Below are positions 24,746 to 35,534 of a stretch of DNA of 36,470 nucleotides, in pieces. Numbering within the stretch: the first letter of the stretch is position 1; every line of letters starts with the position of its first letter. Source of the stretch: Pseudomonadota bacterium (GTDB taxonomy: Bacteria > Pseudomonadota > Gammaproteobacteria > Burkholderiales > Burkholderiaceae_C); assembly GCA_021841865.1 (NCBI GenBank), contig JAKCDM010000021.1:1-36470 (forward strand). The letters run 5' to 3'. The notes under the pieces are model-generated. The model did not search any database and was not told where the DNA came from. It worked only from the letters and a program-made list of their open reading frames with translations. The position numbers and the translations under genes were made by a program.

Positions 24746-25960
24746 TCAACGGGCGCCGACCCGCGACGCGATCTCGCGCACCAGTTCGCGGGCCAGCTCG
24801 AGCTTGTCCATGCGCGGCAGTTCGCGCGCGCCGGACGCGTCGATCAGCACGCAGGCGTTGTCGTCGCGCCCGAAGGTCTGCGGGCCCAGGTTGCCCACCA
24901 GCAGCGGCACGCCCTTGCGTTCGCGCTTGGCCTGCGCGTTGGCCAGCAGGTCCTGCGCCTCGGCGGCAAAACCCACGCAATACGGGGCGTCCGGGCGCGC
25001 GGCCACTTCGGCCAGGATGTCGGGATTGAGTTCGAGTTCCGGGCTCGGCGGCGCCGCGCCCGGCTGCTTCTTGAGCTTGCCCTGCGCGGCGTGGCGCGGA
25101 CGCCAGTCGGCCACCGCGGCGGCGGCGATGAACACGTCGCAGCGCTGCGCGTCGAGCTCGGCGAACACCGCCTGCTGCATCTGCACCGCGGTCTCCACCG
25201 CCACGGTGCGCGCGCCATGGGGCGCCGGCAGCGCGGTCGGCCCGGCCACCAGCACCACCTCGGCACCGGCTTCCCAGGCCGCGCGGGCGAGGGCCCAGCC
25301 CATCTTGCCGCTGGAGCGGTTGCTCAGGCCGCGCACCGCGTCCCACGGCTCGAAGGTCGGGCCGGCGGTGATCAGCACGCGTCGCCCGCGCAGCACCGGC
25401 GCGCGCCACAGCGCCTCGATCTCCCACAACAGCTGCACGGGCTCGAGCATGCGTCCGTCGCCGACCTCGCCGCAGGCCTGTTCGCCGCTTCCGGGTCCCG
25501 CCACGCGCACGCCGTCGCGGCGCAACTGCTCGGCGTTGCGCTGCACGGCCGGGTGCGCCCACATGGCGCGGTTCATCGCCGGCGCCACAAGCGTGGGAAC
25601 CGCGTCGCGCGCCAGCAGCAGGGTGCTCAGCAGGTCGTCGCCCATGCCGCAGGCCGCGCGGGCCATCAGGTCGGCGCTGGCCGGGGCGACGACGAAGGCG
25701 TCGGCCTCGCGCACCAGGTCGATGTGGTCCATGCCCGACGCGCGCAGCGCGTGCCAGTTGTCGAGCGCGACCTCGCGGCCCGACAGGGCCTGCAGCGTGA
25801 CGGGGCCGACGAAGCGGGTCGCCGCATCGGTCATCACCACCTGCACCTGGTGCCCGGCCTTGACCAGCAGGCGCGTGAGCTCGCAGGCCTTGTAGGCGGC
25901 GATGCCGCCGCTGATTCCCAGCAGCACGCGCCGGGACGAATCGATGCGCGGCGGGTTCAC
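24746..25960 (-). CDS. coaBC: Bifunctional phosphopantothenoylcysteine decarboxylase / phosphopantothenate-cysteine ligase
   Basis: 404 residues from a GTG at 25960. The N-terminal flavin-dependent CoaC half has [10 protein letters not shown] (15-24), catalytic His79, P-A-M-N (127-130) and the lid Cys163 in G-E-Q-A-C-G-E. The CoaB half begins near [14 protein letters not shown], with N-R-S-S-G-K-M-G and A-A-A-V-A-D-W. It makes 4'-phosphopantetheine for coenzyme A. It follows alaS by 13 bp and precedes dut. Confidence 0.96.
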   Translation of the reverse strand: MNPPRIDSSRRVLLGISGGIAAYKACELTRLLVKAGHQVQVVMTDAATRFVGPVTLQALSGREVALDNWHALRASGMDHIDLVREADAFVVAPASADLMARAACGMGDDLLSTLLLARDAVPTLVAPAMNRAMWAHPAVQRNAEQLRRDGVRVAGPGSGEQACGEVGDGRMLEPVQLLWEIEALWRAPVLRGRRVLITAGPTFEPWDAVRGLSNRSSGKMGWALARAAWEAGAEVVLVAGPTALPAPHGARTVAVETAVQMQQAVFAELDAQRCDVFIAAAAVADWRPRHAAQGKLKKQPGAAPPSPELELNPDILAEVAARPDAPYCVGFAAEAQDLLANAQAKRERKGVPLLVGNLGPQTFGRDDNACVLIDASGARELPRMDKLELARELVREIASRVGAR

Positions 25961-25973
25961 GGTGCGCCGCGCC

Positions 25974-28730
25974 TCAGGTCCGCGCCGCCTGCAGGCGCTG
26001 TTCGCACCACCGCAGACCCGCGCTCAACGCGGCATCGACGCCCTGCGCGCGGGTGCCTCCGGCCATCGCGAAATCGGGTCGCCCGCCGCCCTTGCCGCCG
26101 ACTTCGGCGGCAGCCACGTTGACCAGCTCGCCCGCCTTCAGGCGGGCCGTCAGGTCGGCCGTGACGCCGGCGGCCAGCTGCACCTTGTCACCGTCGACGG
26201 CGGCCAGCAGCACGGCCGCGGACTTCAGGCGCGCCTTGATCTGGTCGACCACCGCGCGCAGCGTGGCGGCGTCGGCGCCGTCCAGGCGCGCCGCCAGCAC
26301 GCGCACACCGCCGATGTCGCGCGCCTCGTCGGCCAGTTCCATGCCCCGGGCGGCCGCCACACGCGACTTCAGCGCCGCCAGTTCCTTGTCCTGCGCGCGC
26401 AGCTGCTCGAGCAGTTGCGCGGCGCGCCGCGGGAGTTCCTCCTGCGGCGCCTTGAGCAGCCCGGCCAGCTCGGCCAGCTCGCCGCCCTGGCGCTGCGCAA
26501 GCGCCAGCGCACCCATGCCGGTGGTGGCCTCGATGCGCCGCACGCCGGCAGCCACGGCGCCCTGCCCGATCACGCGCAGGCTGCCGATGTCGCCGGTGCG
26601 CGACACGTGGGTGCCGCCACACAGTTCACGGCTTTCGCCGATGTCCAGCACGCGCACCTCGTCGCCGTATTTCTCGCCGAACAGCATCATCGCACCGGTC
26701 TTGCGCGCGTCGTCGATCGGCAGCACGCGCGCCACCGTCGGCGTGTTGTCCAGCACCTGGGCATTGACCCACTGCTCGATGCGCCGGATCTGCTCGTCGC
26801 TGATCGGCGCGTCGTGGGAGAAGTCGAAGCGGGTCTTGTCGGCGTCCACCAGCGAGCCCTTCTGCTGCACATGCTCGCCGAGCACCAGGCGCAGCGCCTT
26901 GTGCAGCAAGTGGGTGGCGCTGTGGTTGCGCATGGTCGCCAGCCGACGCTGCGCATCGACCTCGGCGTCGAGCTCCTGGCCCAGCACCAGCTCGCCGGAC
27001 GCGACACGCCCGTGATGCCCGTGCACGTCGGCCTGGATACGCTGCGTGTCGTGCACCTCGAACGACGTGCCGTCGCCCGAGCGCAGCGCGCCGCTGTCGC
27101 CGACCTGGCCGCCGGATTCGGCGTAGAACGGCGTGCGGTCGAGCACGACCACCCCCTCCTGCCCGGCTCGCAGGCGCTGCACCGCGCTGCCGCCATGGAA
27201 CAGCCCGGTCACGCGAACGCCGCGCAGGCGCAGGTGCTCGTAGCCCTCGAAGCGCGTGGCCTCGCCGTTGTAGTCGAGGGCCTCGGCCATGCGGAAGCGC
27301 CCGCTGGCGCGGGCCTGCTCGCGCTGGCGCTGCATGGCCTGCTCGAAGCCCGCCTCGTCGACGCCCACGCTGCGCTCGCGACACACGTCGGCGGTCAGGT
27401 CGAGCGGGAAACCGTAGGTGTCGTACAGCGTGAAGGCGACGTCGCCGGGCAGCACCTTGCCGCCGCTGCCACGCATCGCGTCGAGCTCGGCGTCGAGAAT
27501 GCGCATGCCGTTCTCCAGGGTCTCGCCGAAGCGCCGTTCCTCGGCCTCCAGCACCTCGGAAATGCGCGGCGCCGCCTCGGCCAGCTCGGGATAGGCCTTG
27601 CCCATCTCGGCCACCAGGTCACCCACCAGGCGGTGGAAGAACGGCTCGCGGCGGCCCAGCTTGTAGCCATGGCGCAGCGCGCGGCGGGCTATGCGCCGAA
27701 GCACGTAGCCGCGCCCCTCGTTGCCGGGGATCACGCCGTCGGTGATCAGGAACGCGCAGGCACGGATGTGGTCTGCGATCACGCGCAGCGAGACATGGCC
27801 CGCGTCGGTGCAGCCGGTCTCGCGCGCGGCGGCCGCGATCAGGCGCTGGAACAGGTCGATCTCGTAATTGCTGTGCACGTGCTGCAGCACCGCCGCGATG
27901 CGCTCCAGTCCCATGCCGGTGTCCACGCAGGGACGCGGCAGCGGCTTTTGCGCGTAGGACACGGCCTTCCAGGCATCGCCCTGGCGCTGCACCTGGGCAA
28001 TGCCCCCATCGCGCTCGATGGCCGCCTTCGCCGCCTGCGCCTCCACCTCGCTGGCGAAACTGTGCTCGCCGGCGATGCTGCGCTCGAACTGCATGAACAC
28101 CAGGTTCCAGATCTCGATGTAGCGATCGCCGTCCTCGTCGGGCGAGCCGGGAGGGCCGCCCCAGACGTCGGGGCCGTGGTCGAAGAACACTTCGCTGCAG
28201 GGTCCGCAGGGGCCGGTGTCGGCCATCTGCCAGAAGTTGTCGGAGGCGTAGCGCGCGCCCTTGTTGTCGCCGATGCGCACGATGCGCGCGGGTGGCACGC
28301 CGATCTCGTCGGCCCAGATCGAATAGGCCTCGTCGTCCTCCTGGTACACGGTCACCCAGAGCTTGTCCTTGGGCAGGCCGTAGACCTCGGTCAGCAGGCC
28401 CCACGCGTAGCGGATGGCGTCGCGCTTGAAATAGTCGCCGAAGCTGAAATTGCCCAGCATTTCGAAGAACGTGTGGTGCCGCGCCGTGTACCCGACGTTC
28501 TCCAGGTCGTTGTGCTTGCCGCCTGCGCGCACGCAGCGCTGCGCAGTCGTCGCTCGACTGTAGGCCCGCTTGTCCTGGCCCAGGAACACGTCCTTGAACT
28601 GCACCATGCCGGAGTTCGTGAACAGCAGCGTCGGGTCGTTGCCGGGAACCAGCGGCGACGACGCCACGCGGGTGTGCCCCTGGGAGGCGAAATAGGCGAG
28701 AAACTTCTCGCGGATGTCGGATACGTTCAT
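25974..28730 (-). CDS. alaS: Alanine-tRNA ligase
   Basis: 918 residues from the ATG at 28730, about 40 longer than E. coli AlaRS. The N-terminal class II core carries [11 protein letters not shown] and R-H-H. The editing domain holds zinc ligands in H-S-A-T-H (about 602-606) and C-G-G-T-H (about 703-707). The C-Ala domain ends with [15 protein letters not shown]. It charges tRNA-Ala and clears mischarged Ser/Gly. An in-frame start 12 codons upstream is less likely. A minus-strand TAAAAT (28782-28787) is the likely -10 region. Confidence 0.97.
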   Translation of the reverse strand: MNVSDIREKFLAYFASQGHTRVASSPLVPGNDPTLLFTNSGMVQFKDVFLGQDKRAYSRATTAQRCVRAGGKHNDLENVGYTARHHTFFEMLGNFSFGDYFKRDAIRYAWGLLTEVYGLPKDKLWVTVYQEDDEAYSIWADEIGVPPARIVRIGDNKGARYASDNFWQMADTGPCGPCSEVFFDHGPDVWGGPPGSPDEDGDRYIEIWNLVFMQFERSIAGEHSFASEVEAQAAKAAIERDGGIAQVQRQGDAWKAVSYAQKPLPRPCVDTGMGLERIAAVLQHVHSNYEIDLFQRLIAAAARETGCTDAGHVSLRVIADHIRACAFLITDGVIPGNEGRGYVLRRIARRALRHGYKLGRREPFFHRLVGDLVAEMGKAYPELAEAAPRISEVLEAEERRFGETLENGMRILDAELDAMRGSGGKVLPGDVAFTLYDTYGFPLDLTADVCRERSVGVDEAGFEQAMQRQREQARASGRFRMAEALDYNGEATRFEGYEHLRLRGVRVTGLFHGGSAVQRLRAGQEGVVVLDRTPFYAESGGQVGDSGALRSGDGTSFEVHDTQRIQADVHGHHGRVASGELVLGQELDAEVDAQRRLATMRNHSATHLLHKALRLVLGEHVQQKGSLVDADKTRFDFSHDAPISDEQIRRIEQWVNAQVLDNTPTVARVLPIDDARKTGAMMLFGEKYGDEVRVLDIGESRELCGGTHVSRTGDIGSLRVIGQGAVAAGVRRIEATTGMGALALAQRQGGELAELAGLLKAPQEELPRRAAQLLEQLRAQDKELAALKSRVAAARGMELADEARDIGGVRVLAARLDGADAATLRAVVDQIKARLKSAAVLLAAVDGDKVQLAAGVTADLTARLKAGELVNVAAAEVGGKGGGRPDFAMAGGTRAQGVDAALSAGLRWCEQRLQAART

Positions 28731-28781
28731 GCGCTCACCTGTTGGGGCCGCCGTGCGCGCAGGCACCGCGGCGAAGTGGGG

Positions 28782-28787
28782 ATTTTA
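28782..28787 (-). promoter_or_regulatory. Possible -10 element for alaS
   Basis: TAAAAT on the minus strand, 52 bases ahead of the alaS start in the 187-bp spacer divergent to gabD. The -35 region is weak, so this is tentative. Confidence 0.35.
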
Positions 28788-28917
28788 AGGGCCCCGCCCG
28801 GGCCGGCGCCTGCGCGCGGGCGCCGACGGGCGTTAAAGTACGGGGACGCTGCGCCCCGCGCGATGCCCGGGCCGCCCCCTTGCTCCGCCGCATTTCCACG
28901 ACACGCCCGCTCCCGAC

Positions 28918-30411
28918 ATGCCCGCTACCGCAAACACCACCCTGCTCTCGCGCCTGCAGGACCCGTCGCTGCTCAAGACCCAGGCGCTGATCGACGGCCG
29001 ATGGGTGGATGGCGCCGAACGCGTGGAAGTGCGCGACCCTGCCAGCGGGGAACTGCTGGCGAGCGTGCCCCGACTTGGCGCCGCGGACACCGAGCTGGCG
29101 ATCGAGGCCGCCGCCGGCGCCTGGGATGCCTGGCGGCGCCAGACCGCGCGCCAGCGCTCGACCGTGCTGCGCCGCTGGTACGAGCTGCTGCTGCAGCACG
29201 CCGACGACCTGGCATGCATCATGACGGCCGAACAGGGCAAGCCCCTGGCCGAGGCCAAGGGCGAGATCGCCTATGGCGCCAGCTTCGTCGAATGGTTCGC
29301 CGAGGAAGCCAAGCGGGTGTACGGCGAGACGATCCCCAGCCCCGACCCGAGCAAGCGCCTGGTCGTGCTGCGCCAGCCGATCGGCGTGTGCGCGGCCATC
29401 ACGCCGTGGAACTTCCCGCTGGCCATGATCACGCGCAAGGTGGCGCCGGCGCTGGCCGCCGGCTGCCCGGTGGTCATCAAGCCGGCCGAGCAGACCCCGC
29501 TGACCGCGCTGGCGGCCGCGGAACTGGCGCAGCGCGCCGGCATGCCGCCGGGGGTGCTGAACATGCTGACCAGCGACAGCGCCGGGTCGGTGCAGATCGG
29601 CAAGGTGCTGTGCGCCAGCGACGTGGTGCGCCACCTGTCGTTCACCGGGTCGACCGAGGTCGGACGCATCCTGATGGCGCAATCGGCGCCGACGGTCAAG
29701 AAGCTGTCGCTGGAGCTCGGCGGCAACGCGCCGTTCCTGGTGTTCGACGACGCCGACCTGGACGCCGCTGTGGAAGGCGCGATGCAGAGCAAGTACCGCA
29801 ACGCCGGCCAGACCTGCGTGTGCGCCAACCGGCTGTACGTGCAGCGCGGCGTGTACGAAGCCTTCGTGACGCGGCTGGCCGAGCGCGTGGCCCAGCTCAA
29901 GGTCGGCCCGGGCAGCGAGCCCGGGGTGCAGATCGGTCCGCTGATCGACCGGCAGGGCATGGACAAGGTGCGCCGCCATGTCGACGACGCGGTGGCCAAG
30001 GGAGCCCGCGTGCTCACCGGGGGACGCGTGCTCGAGCAGGGCGGCGGGCGCTTTTTCGCGCCCACGGTGCTGGCCGACGCCGACGCGTCGATGCTGTGCG
30101 CGCGCGAGGAGACCTTCGGCCCGGTGGCTCCGGTGTTCGCCTTCGACACCGAGGAACAGGCGGTGGCGGCGGCCAACTCCACCGAATTCGGGCTCGCCGC
30201 CTATTTCTACAGCCGCGACGTGGCGCGCGTGACGCGCGTGGGCGAGGCGCTGGAATACGGCATCGTCGGCGTCAATACCGGGCTGATCTCGAACGAGGTC
30301 GCGCCGTTCGGCGGGGTCAAGCAGTCGGGCCTGGGACGCGAGGGCTCGCACCACGGGATCGACGAGTACCTCGAGCTCAAGTACCTGTGCGTCGGCGGCA
30401 TCAGCGCCTGA
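28918..30411 (+). CDS. gabD: NAD(P)-dependent succinate-semialdehyde dehydrogenase
   Basis: 497 residues, ALDH superfamily. Oxyanion Asn165 lies in T-P-W-N-F, catalytic Glu266 in L-E-L-G-G-N-A-P-F and nucleophile Cys300 in A-G-Q-T-C-V-C-A-N-R. F-T-G-S-T-E-V-G is the NAD-binding turn. The C-A-N-R form and G-L-G-R-E-G-S near the end fit GabD. It oxidises succinate semialdehyde to succinate in GABA or 4-hydroxybutyrate catabolism. No gabT is nearby, so it serves a pathway encoded elsewhere. It is followed 17 bp downstream by an ene-reductase and may be cotranscribed with it. Confidence 0.93.
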   Translation: MPATANTTLLSRLQDPSLLKTQALIDGRWVDGAERVEVRDPASGELLASVPRLGAADTELAIEAAAGAWDAWRRQTARQRSTVLRRWYELLLQHADDLACIMTAEQGKPLAEAKGEIAYGASFVEWFAEEAKRVYGETIPSPDPSKRLVVLRQPIGVCAAITPWNFPLAMITRKVAPALAAGCPVVIKPAEQTPLTALAAAELAQRAGMPPGVLNMLTSDSAGSVQIGKVLCASDVVRHLSFTGSTEVGRILMAQSAPTVKKLSLELGGNAPFLVFDDADLDAAVEGAMQSKYRNAGQTCVCANRLYVQRGVYEAFVTRLAERVAQLKVGPGSEPGVQIGPLIDRQGMDKVRRHVDDAVAKGARVLTGGRVLEQGGGRFFAPTVLADADASMLCAREETFGPVAPVFAFDTEEQAVAAANSTEFGLAAYFYSRDVARVTRVGEALEYGIVGVNTGLISNEVAPFGGVKQSGLGREGSHHGIDEYLELKYLCVGGISA

Positions 30412-30428
30412 GCCGGAGCCACGCCATC

Positions 30429-31547
30429 ATGCAAGGTCAAGGTCGCGCCGCCCTGTTCCAGCCATTGCGCCTGGGCACCCTCGATTTGCCCAATCGCGTG
30501 CTCATGGCCCCGCTGACGCGCTCGCGCGCGGCGCAGCCCGGGGACGTGCCGTCGGCGATGAATGCACGCTACTACGCGCAGCGCGCCGCCGCCGGGCTGA
30601 TCATCAGCGAGGCCACCCAGATCAGCCGCCAGGGCCAGGGCTATGCCTTCACGCCCGGCATGTACAGCGACGCGCAGGAGCGCGGCTGGCGCCTGGTGAC
30701 CGATGCCGTGCACGCCGCCGGCGGGCGCATCGCCGCGCAGTTGTGGCATGTCGGGCGCATCTCGCACCACCTGCTGCAGCAGGACGGGCAGGCGCCGGTG
30801 GCGCCGTCCGCGATTCGCGCCGAGCATGGCGAGGCCTTCGTCGTGCTGCCCGAAGGGCCGCGGCGCATACCGTGCAGCGTTCCACGCGAGCTTCGCACCG
30901 AGGAGATTCCCGGCATCGTCGCCGACTACGCGCACGCCGCCGAGCGCGCGTTGCGCGCCGGCTTCGACATGCTGGAGCTGCACAGCGCCAACGGCTACCT
31001 GCTGCACCAGTTCCTGGCCACCAACAGCAACCTGCGCGGCGACCGCTACGGCGGCAGCCTGCACAACCGCGCCCGCATCGTGCTGGAGGCGCTGGACGCG
31101 CTGATCGGCGTGGCGGGCGCCGATCGCGTGGGCGTTCGCATCTCGCCGCATTTCATCCGCCACGACATCGCCGACGAGCAGACTGAAGCGATCCACCTGT
31201 ACCTGGCCGGCGAGTTCGAGCGCCGCGGCATCGCCTATGTGCACACGGTGGACTCGTCATGGTCGGGCGGGCCCGGCCTGAGCGACGAATTCCACGCCGC
31301 GCTGCGCCGCGCGTACTCCGGGCGCATCATCGTCTGCGGCGGCTACGACGCGGCCAGCGGCGCGGCGCGCATCGAGCAGGGGCTGGCCGACGCAGTGGCC
31401 TTCGGGCGTGCGTTCATCGCCAACCCGGACCTGGTCCGGCGCCTGCGCGACGGCGCGGCGCTCAACGCGCCCGACCCGTCGACCTTCTACGGCGGCGCCG
31501 AGCGCGGCTATCTGGACTATCCGGCGCTGGAACAGGCGTCGGCCTGA
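30429..31547 (+). CDS. Old Yellow Enzyme-type alkene reductase (NemA-like)
   Basis: 372 residues, FMN-dependent TIM barrel. Seen are M-A-P-L-T-R-S-R-A (31-39), Q-L-W-H-V-G-R-I-S, then H185 and N188 of the substrate-binding H-S-A-N-G-Y with Tyr190, and G-G-S-L-H-N-R-A-R. It reduces activated C=C bonds or nitro compounds using NAD(P)H in the cytoplasm. The G in the common H-G-A-N is Ser here. The natural substrate cannot be read. It lies 17 bp behind gabD and is separated from argG by an 88-bp leader. Confidence 0.92.
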   Translation: MQGQGRAALFQPLRLGTLDLPNRVLMAPLTRSRAAQPGDVPSAMNARYYAQRAAAGLIISEATQISRQGQGYAFTPGMYSDAQERGWRLVTDAVHAAGGRIAAQLWHVGRISHHLLQQDGQAPVAPSAIRAEHGEAFVVLPEGPRRIPCSVPRELRTEEIPGIVADYAHAAERALRAGFDMLELHSANGYLLHQFLATNSNLRGDRYGGSLHNRARIVLEALDALIGVAGADRVGVRISPHFIRHDIADEQTEAIHLYLAGEFERRGIAYVHTVDSSWSGGPGLSDEFHAALRRAYSGRIIVCGGYDAASGAARIEQGLADAVAFGRAFIANPDLVRRLRDGAALNAPDPSTFYGGAERGYLDYPALEQASA

Positions 31548-31583
31548 GACGGCTGCCCGCCCGAAGCCGGGCAACGCTTCTCC

Positions 31584-31589
31584 TACAAT
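31584..31589 (+). promoter_or_regulatory. Possible -10 element for argG
   Basis: TACAAT lies 46 bases before the argG start, after a small inverted repeat (TGCCCG/CGGGCA near 31554-31573). The -35 match is poor, so it is tentative. Confidence 0.35.
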
Positions 31590-31635
31590 TCCCGTTTTCG
31601 CACACGCTCCTGCCGCGCTGGCGCGGCCCTCCACC

Positions 31636-32961
<1,326 letters not shown>

Positions 32962-32981
32962 AGCCGGGGAGCTCCCAGACC

Positions 32982-33302
32982 ATGGACCAGACCCCCATCC
33001 GCGGTGCCGTGCTGCCGCGCGCGAATGTGTATTTCGACGGCCGCTGCGTGAGTCACACGGTGCAGCTCGAAGACGGCTCGCGCCAGAGCGTCGGGGTGAT
33101 CCTGCCGGGCAGCCAGCTGGTGTTCGGCACCGCCGCGCCCGAGGTCATGCTCGGAGCCGGCGGCTGGTGCGAATGGCGCATGCTCGGCGACCAGCCGTGG
33201 CAGCGCTGCGCCGAGGGCGAGCGCTTCTCCATCCCGGGTGACAGCCGCTTCGAGATCCGCACCGGCGACGAGGCCTACCACTACGTCTGCGTGTACGGCT
33301 GA
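32982..33302 (+). CDS. ppnP: Pyrimidine/purine nucleoside phosphorylase (PpnP, DUF1255)
   Basis: 106 residues, small cupin fold. The sequence has A-N-V-Y-F-D-G-R-C-V-S-H-T-V near the start and G-V-I-L-P-G, then F-S-I-P-G-D-S-R-F-E-I and Y-H-Y-V-C-V-Y at the end, all typical of PpnP (formerly YaiE). E. coli PpnP phosphorolyses several nucleosides to base and ribose-1-phosphate. It starts 20 bp after argG and is closed by a strong terminator, so the two share a transcript. A GGGGAG stretch lies upstream as ribosome site. Confidence 0.93.
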   Translation: MDQTPIRGAVLPRANVYFDGRCVSHTVQLEDGSRQSVGVILPGSQLVFGTAAPEVMLGAGGWCEWRMLGDQPWQRCAEGERFSIPGDSRFEIRTGDEAYHYVCVYG

Positions 33303-33337
33303 CGCCGCGCGCGCGACAGGCGCGCCGCAAGCCCGCG

Positions 33338-33369
33338 AAGGCCCGCCGTCCACGGCGGGCCTTCTTTTT
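33338..33369 (+). terminator. Rho-independent terminator after ppnP
   Basis: AAGGCCCGCCGT (33338-33349) is fully complementary to ACGGCGGGCCTT (33352-33363), followed by CTTTTT. It also separates the argG-ppnP unit from the convergent sqr gene. Confidence 0.93.
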
Positions 33370-33378
33370 GGTCGCTGC

Positions 33379-34680
33379 TCAGCTCGTGTGACCTGGATGC
33401 AGCACGCGGTCCTGCAGGCGCTTGAAGCCGATGAGCTTCATCACGTACTTCTCGTAGATCGGCTCGGAGTTGCCGGTGCGCATTTTGCGCATGAAGTACT
33501 TCTCGAAGGCGATCTTGGCCAGGTGCACCCACTTGCCCGAGCCGAACCAGTTGACGTCGCGCGGCGGGATCTGCGGAATCGCTGCGAAGGCGGCCCCGGT
33601 GGTGCCGAAGTCGGCCAGGCAGATCGCCTGCCAGGTGCCCTTGTGGGTCGGCTGCTGCCCGCCGAGCTCCTCGGCCAGGTTGTGGACGATGGCCGAGACC
33701 ATCGACTCGATCATGAAACCGGTCTTGGGCACGCCGCAGGGAACCGGCGTGGGCCCCACCGGCGGGATCGCGATGCACACGCCGGCCGAATAGATGTTCT
33801 TGTACCTGGGGTTGCGCTGGTGCTCGTCGACGATGACGAAGCCCCTCGGGTTGCACAGGCCTTCGACGCCGGCCACCGCGTCCACGCCCTTGAAGGCCGG
33901 CAGCATCATCGAATGCCGGAACGGCAGCTCGTGCTTCTTGAACACATTGCCCAGCGCGTCGAGTTCGTCGACGAACATCTTGCCGGCCTCGACCCTGGTG
34001 GTCCTGGCGTTGGTGACCCAGCGAATGTCATGGTCGCGGAACTCATGCTCCATGATGCCCTTGGAGTCCCCCACTCCGTCGAGCCCCAGGTGCCCGATGT
34101 ACGGCTCGGCGGTGACGAAGGTGATGGGCACCTTGCTGCGCAGGCGCCGCTTGCGCAGCGCCGCATCGAGGATCATGGTGTATTCGTAGGCCGGCCCGAA
34201 GCAGCTCGCGCCGGGCATCGCGCCGATGATCACCGGCCCGGGCTGCTGACACAGGCGCTCGAAGTCCTCGAAGCACTTCTCCGCATGGTCGATGGTGCAG
34301 ATGGACTGGGTATGCCCGCCGTGCGGCCCTGCCCCCTCGACCTCGTCGAAGGCCAGCTTCGGACCCGTGGTGATGATCAGGTAGTCGTACTTCACGGTAT
34401 CGCCACCCTGCAGCGTGATGGTGCTGGCCGCCGCGTCGATCGACGTCGCCGCGCGCCCGATGAACTCGATGCCCTTGCGCTGCAGGTACGGGGCGATCGG
34501 CAACACCACCTGGTCGCGCGAGCGCCAGCCCACGGCCACCCAGGGGTTGGACGGGACGAACTGGAAATACTCCGCGCTGTTGATCACGGTGATCCGGTGC
34601 TCGCTGCCCAGCTTCGCGCGTGCCTCGTAGGCGGCCGGCAGGCCGCCGATGCCAGCCCCCAGGATGACGATATGTGCCAT
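33379..34680 (-). CDS. sqr: Sulfide:quinone oxidoreductase
   Basis: 433 residues from the ATG at 34680, with GAGGAG about 15 bases upstream. The N-terminal FAD Rossmann motif is V-I-L-G-A-G-I-G-G (5-13), and Y-F-Q-F-V-P-S-N-P-W follows at 38-47. Three Cys at 128, 160 (G-A-S-C-F-G-P-A-Y-E-Y) and 354 match the catalytic Cys positions of Acidithiobacillus-type SQR. The C-terminal K-W-V-H-L-A-K-I-A-F-E-K-Y-F is the membrane-attachment region. It oxidises sulfide to sulfane sulfur or polysulfide, passing electrons to quinone at the inner membrane. It is divergent from the YeeE/YedE pair with an FNR-like box between. Confidence 0.95.
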   Translation of the reverse strand: MAHIVILGAGIGGLPAAYEARAKLGSEHRITVINSAEYFQFVPSNPWVAVGWRSRDQVVLPIAPYLQRKGIEFIGRAATSIDAAASTITLQGGDTVKYDYLIITTGPKLAFDEVEGAGPHGGHTQSICTIDHAEKCFEDFERLCQQPGPVIIGAMPGASCFGPAYEYTMILDAALRKRRLRSKVPITFVTAEPYIGHLGLDGVGDSKGIMEHEFRDHDIRWVTNARTTRVEAGKMFVDELDALGNVFKKHELPFRHSMMLPAFKGVDAVAGVEGLCNPRGFVIVDEHQRNPRYKNIYSAGVCIAIPPVGPTPVPCGVPKTGFMIESMVSAIVHNLAEELGGQQPTHKGTWQAICLADFGTTGAAFAAIPQIPPRDVNWFGSGKWVHLAKIAFEKYFMRKMRTGNSEPIYEKYVMKLIGFKRLQDRVLHPGHTS

Positions 34681-34841
34681 GGTGTGTTGTTTCTCCTCGC
34701 AGGAAGCTGTGGTTGACCACCGGTGTGCGCCCGGTGTTGATACGGCAGTGCGGACGATGCACCGGCCTGTATTCGCTCGAAACAGCATAAACACCCGCGT
34801 ACTTCTGGTTGCATGCTCCGCGCGCCGATCACGACGCGCCC

Positions 34842-34855
34842 TTGACAAGCATCAA
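34842..34855. promoter_or_regulatory. FNR/ANR-type box (TTGAC-N4-ATCAA) in the sqr/yeeE spacer
   Basis: Nine of the ten consensus bases of TTGAT-N4-ATCAA are matched, and flanking C and G extend the palindrome. Its centre is about 71.5 bases before a presumed sqr transcription start (if TATGCT at 34784-34789 is the -10). This is a typical class I activator distance. The transporter start is about 97 bases away on the other side. Confidence 0.6.
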
Positions 34856-34933
34856 GGCTGACGTGCGATGACCTTGGTGTTGGTCCCAGCATGACTAACC
34901 CTAATACTCCCACCTGCATGCAATCTTTTTACC

Positions 34934-34939
34934 TATACT
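34934..34939 (+). promoter_or_regulatory. Possible -10 element for the YeeE/YedE pair
   Basis: TATACT lies 88 bases before the start codon. No good -35 is visible at the proper distance, which would fit an activator-dependent promoter. Confidence 0.4.
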
Positions 34940-35027
34940 CACTCAAAGCAGCAGATCGTGAGGTATCTCAACTGCCGCAACGCAACAAGCCAAAGTTCAA
35001 GAACCACAGCGAGGAGCCCGAACTTCC

Positions 35028-35534
35028 ATGAGATCCCCCCGCCCCCTCTGGAACCCGTATGTCGCGGGTGTCCTGCTCGGCCTGGGCCTGCTGGCAACCT
35101 TCGTGGTGACCGGCAACGGCTATGGCGTCACCGGCGCGACCACCCTGGCGACGGCGGCTGCGGCCGGACACCTGGCCGCATCGACCGTGGCTGACGGCAC
35201 CTACCTGCACGCGCTGTTCCGCGCCGGAATGAACCACTGGATCACCTGGGAGGTGATCGGACTGGCCATCGGCGCGCTCGCCGGCAGCCTGCTTGCCGGA
35301 CGCTTCAAGTGGCAGGTCGACGGCCCGGCGCGCGCCGGGCGCTCGCTGCGCCTGGTGCTGGCCCTGGTGGGCGGCGCCGTTTCCGGTTTCGGTGCCCGCC
35401 TGTCGCTGGGCTGCACCAGCGGCCTGGGCCTGTCGGGCGCGGCCACGCTGGCCGCCGCCGCGTTCCTGTTCCTCATCGGATTCTTCGCCGCCGGCGTCGT
35501 GTTCGGCACGATCACCAAAGGACTGTGGAAATGA
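35028..35534 (+). CDS. YeeE/YedE family (TsuA-like) membrane protein, first half of a split transporter
   Basis: 168 residues with about four membrane helices. It starts at the ATG at 35028 after a GAGGAG. The family core is R-L-S-L-G-C-T-S-G-L-G-L-S-G (Cys129), as in the sulfur-transport domain. Single-chain TsuA proteins carry out thiosulfate uptake in E. coli and other bacteria; here the protein is half-length, as in the two-gene PmpA/PmpB-like form. It overlaps the next gene by four bases (ATGA), so both are cotranslated and should dimerise. Divergent from sqr, it probably moves a sulfur compound. Confidence 0.88.
   Translation: MRSPRPLWNPYVAGVLLGLGLLATFVVTGNGYGVTGATTLATAAAAGHLAASTVADGTYLHALFRAGMNHWITWEVIGLAIGALAGSLLAGRFKWQVDGPARAGRSLRLVLALVGGAVSGFGARLSLGCTSGLGLSGAATLAAAAFLFLIGFFAAGVVFGTITKGLWK

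Larger units (their letters stand above)
34681..35027. other. 347-bp divergent regulatory spacer between sqr and the YeeE/YedE pair
   Basis: It is AT-richer than its surroundings and has no gene. It holds the sqr ribosome site, an FNR/ANR-like palindrome (34842-34855), a minus-strand TATGCT at 34784-34789 as a candidate sqr -10, and a plus-strand TATACT (34934-34939) candidate -10 for the transporter genes. It ends in a GAGGAG ribosome site at about 35011-35016. Confidence 0.75.

Noticed and set aside
28731..28917. T-box or attenuator-type leader for alaS
   Set aside because: The alaS leader is short (about 45-50 bases from the likely -10) and shows no specifier or antiterminator structure.
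25902..31547. Very long plus-strand open frame across alaS, coaBC and gabD
   Set aside because: Its first part is antisense to alaS with no recognisable protein. Only the last part is real, and that is the ene-reductase starting at 30429.
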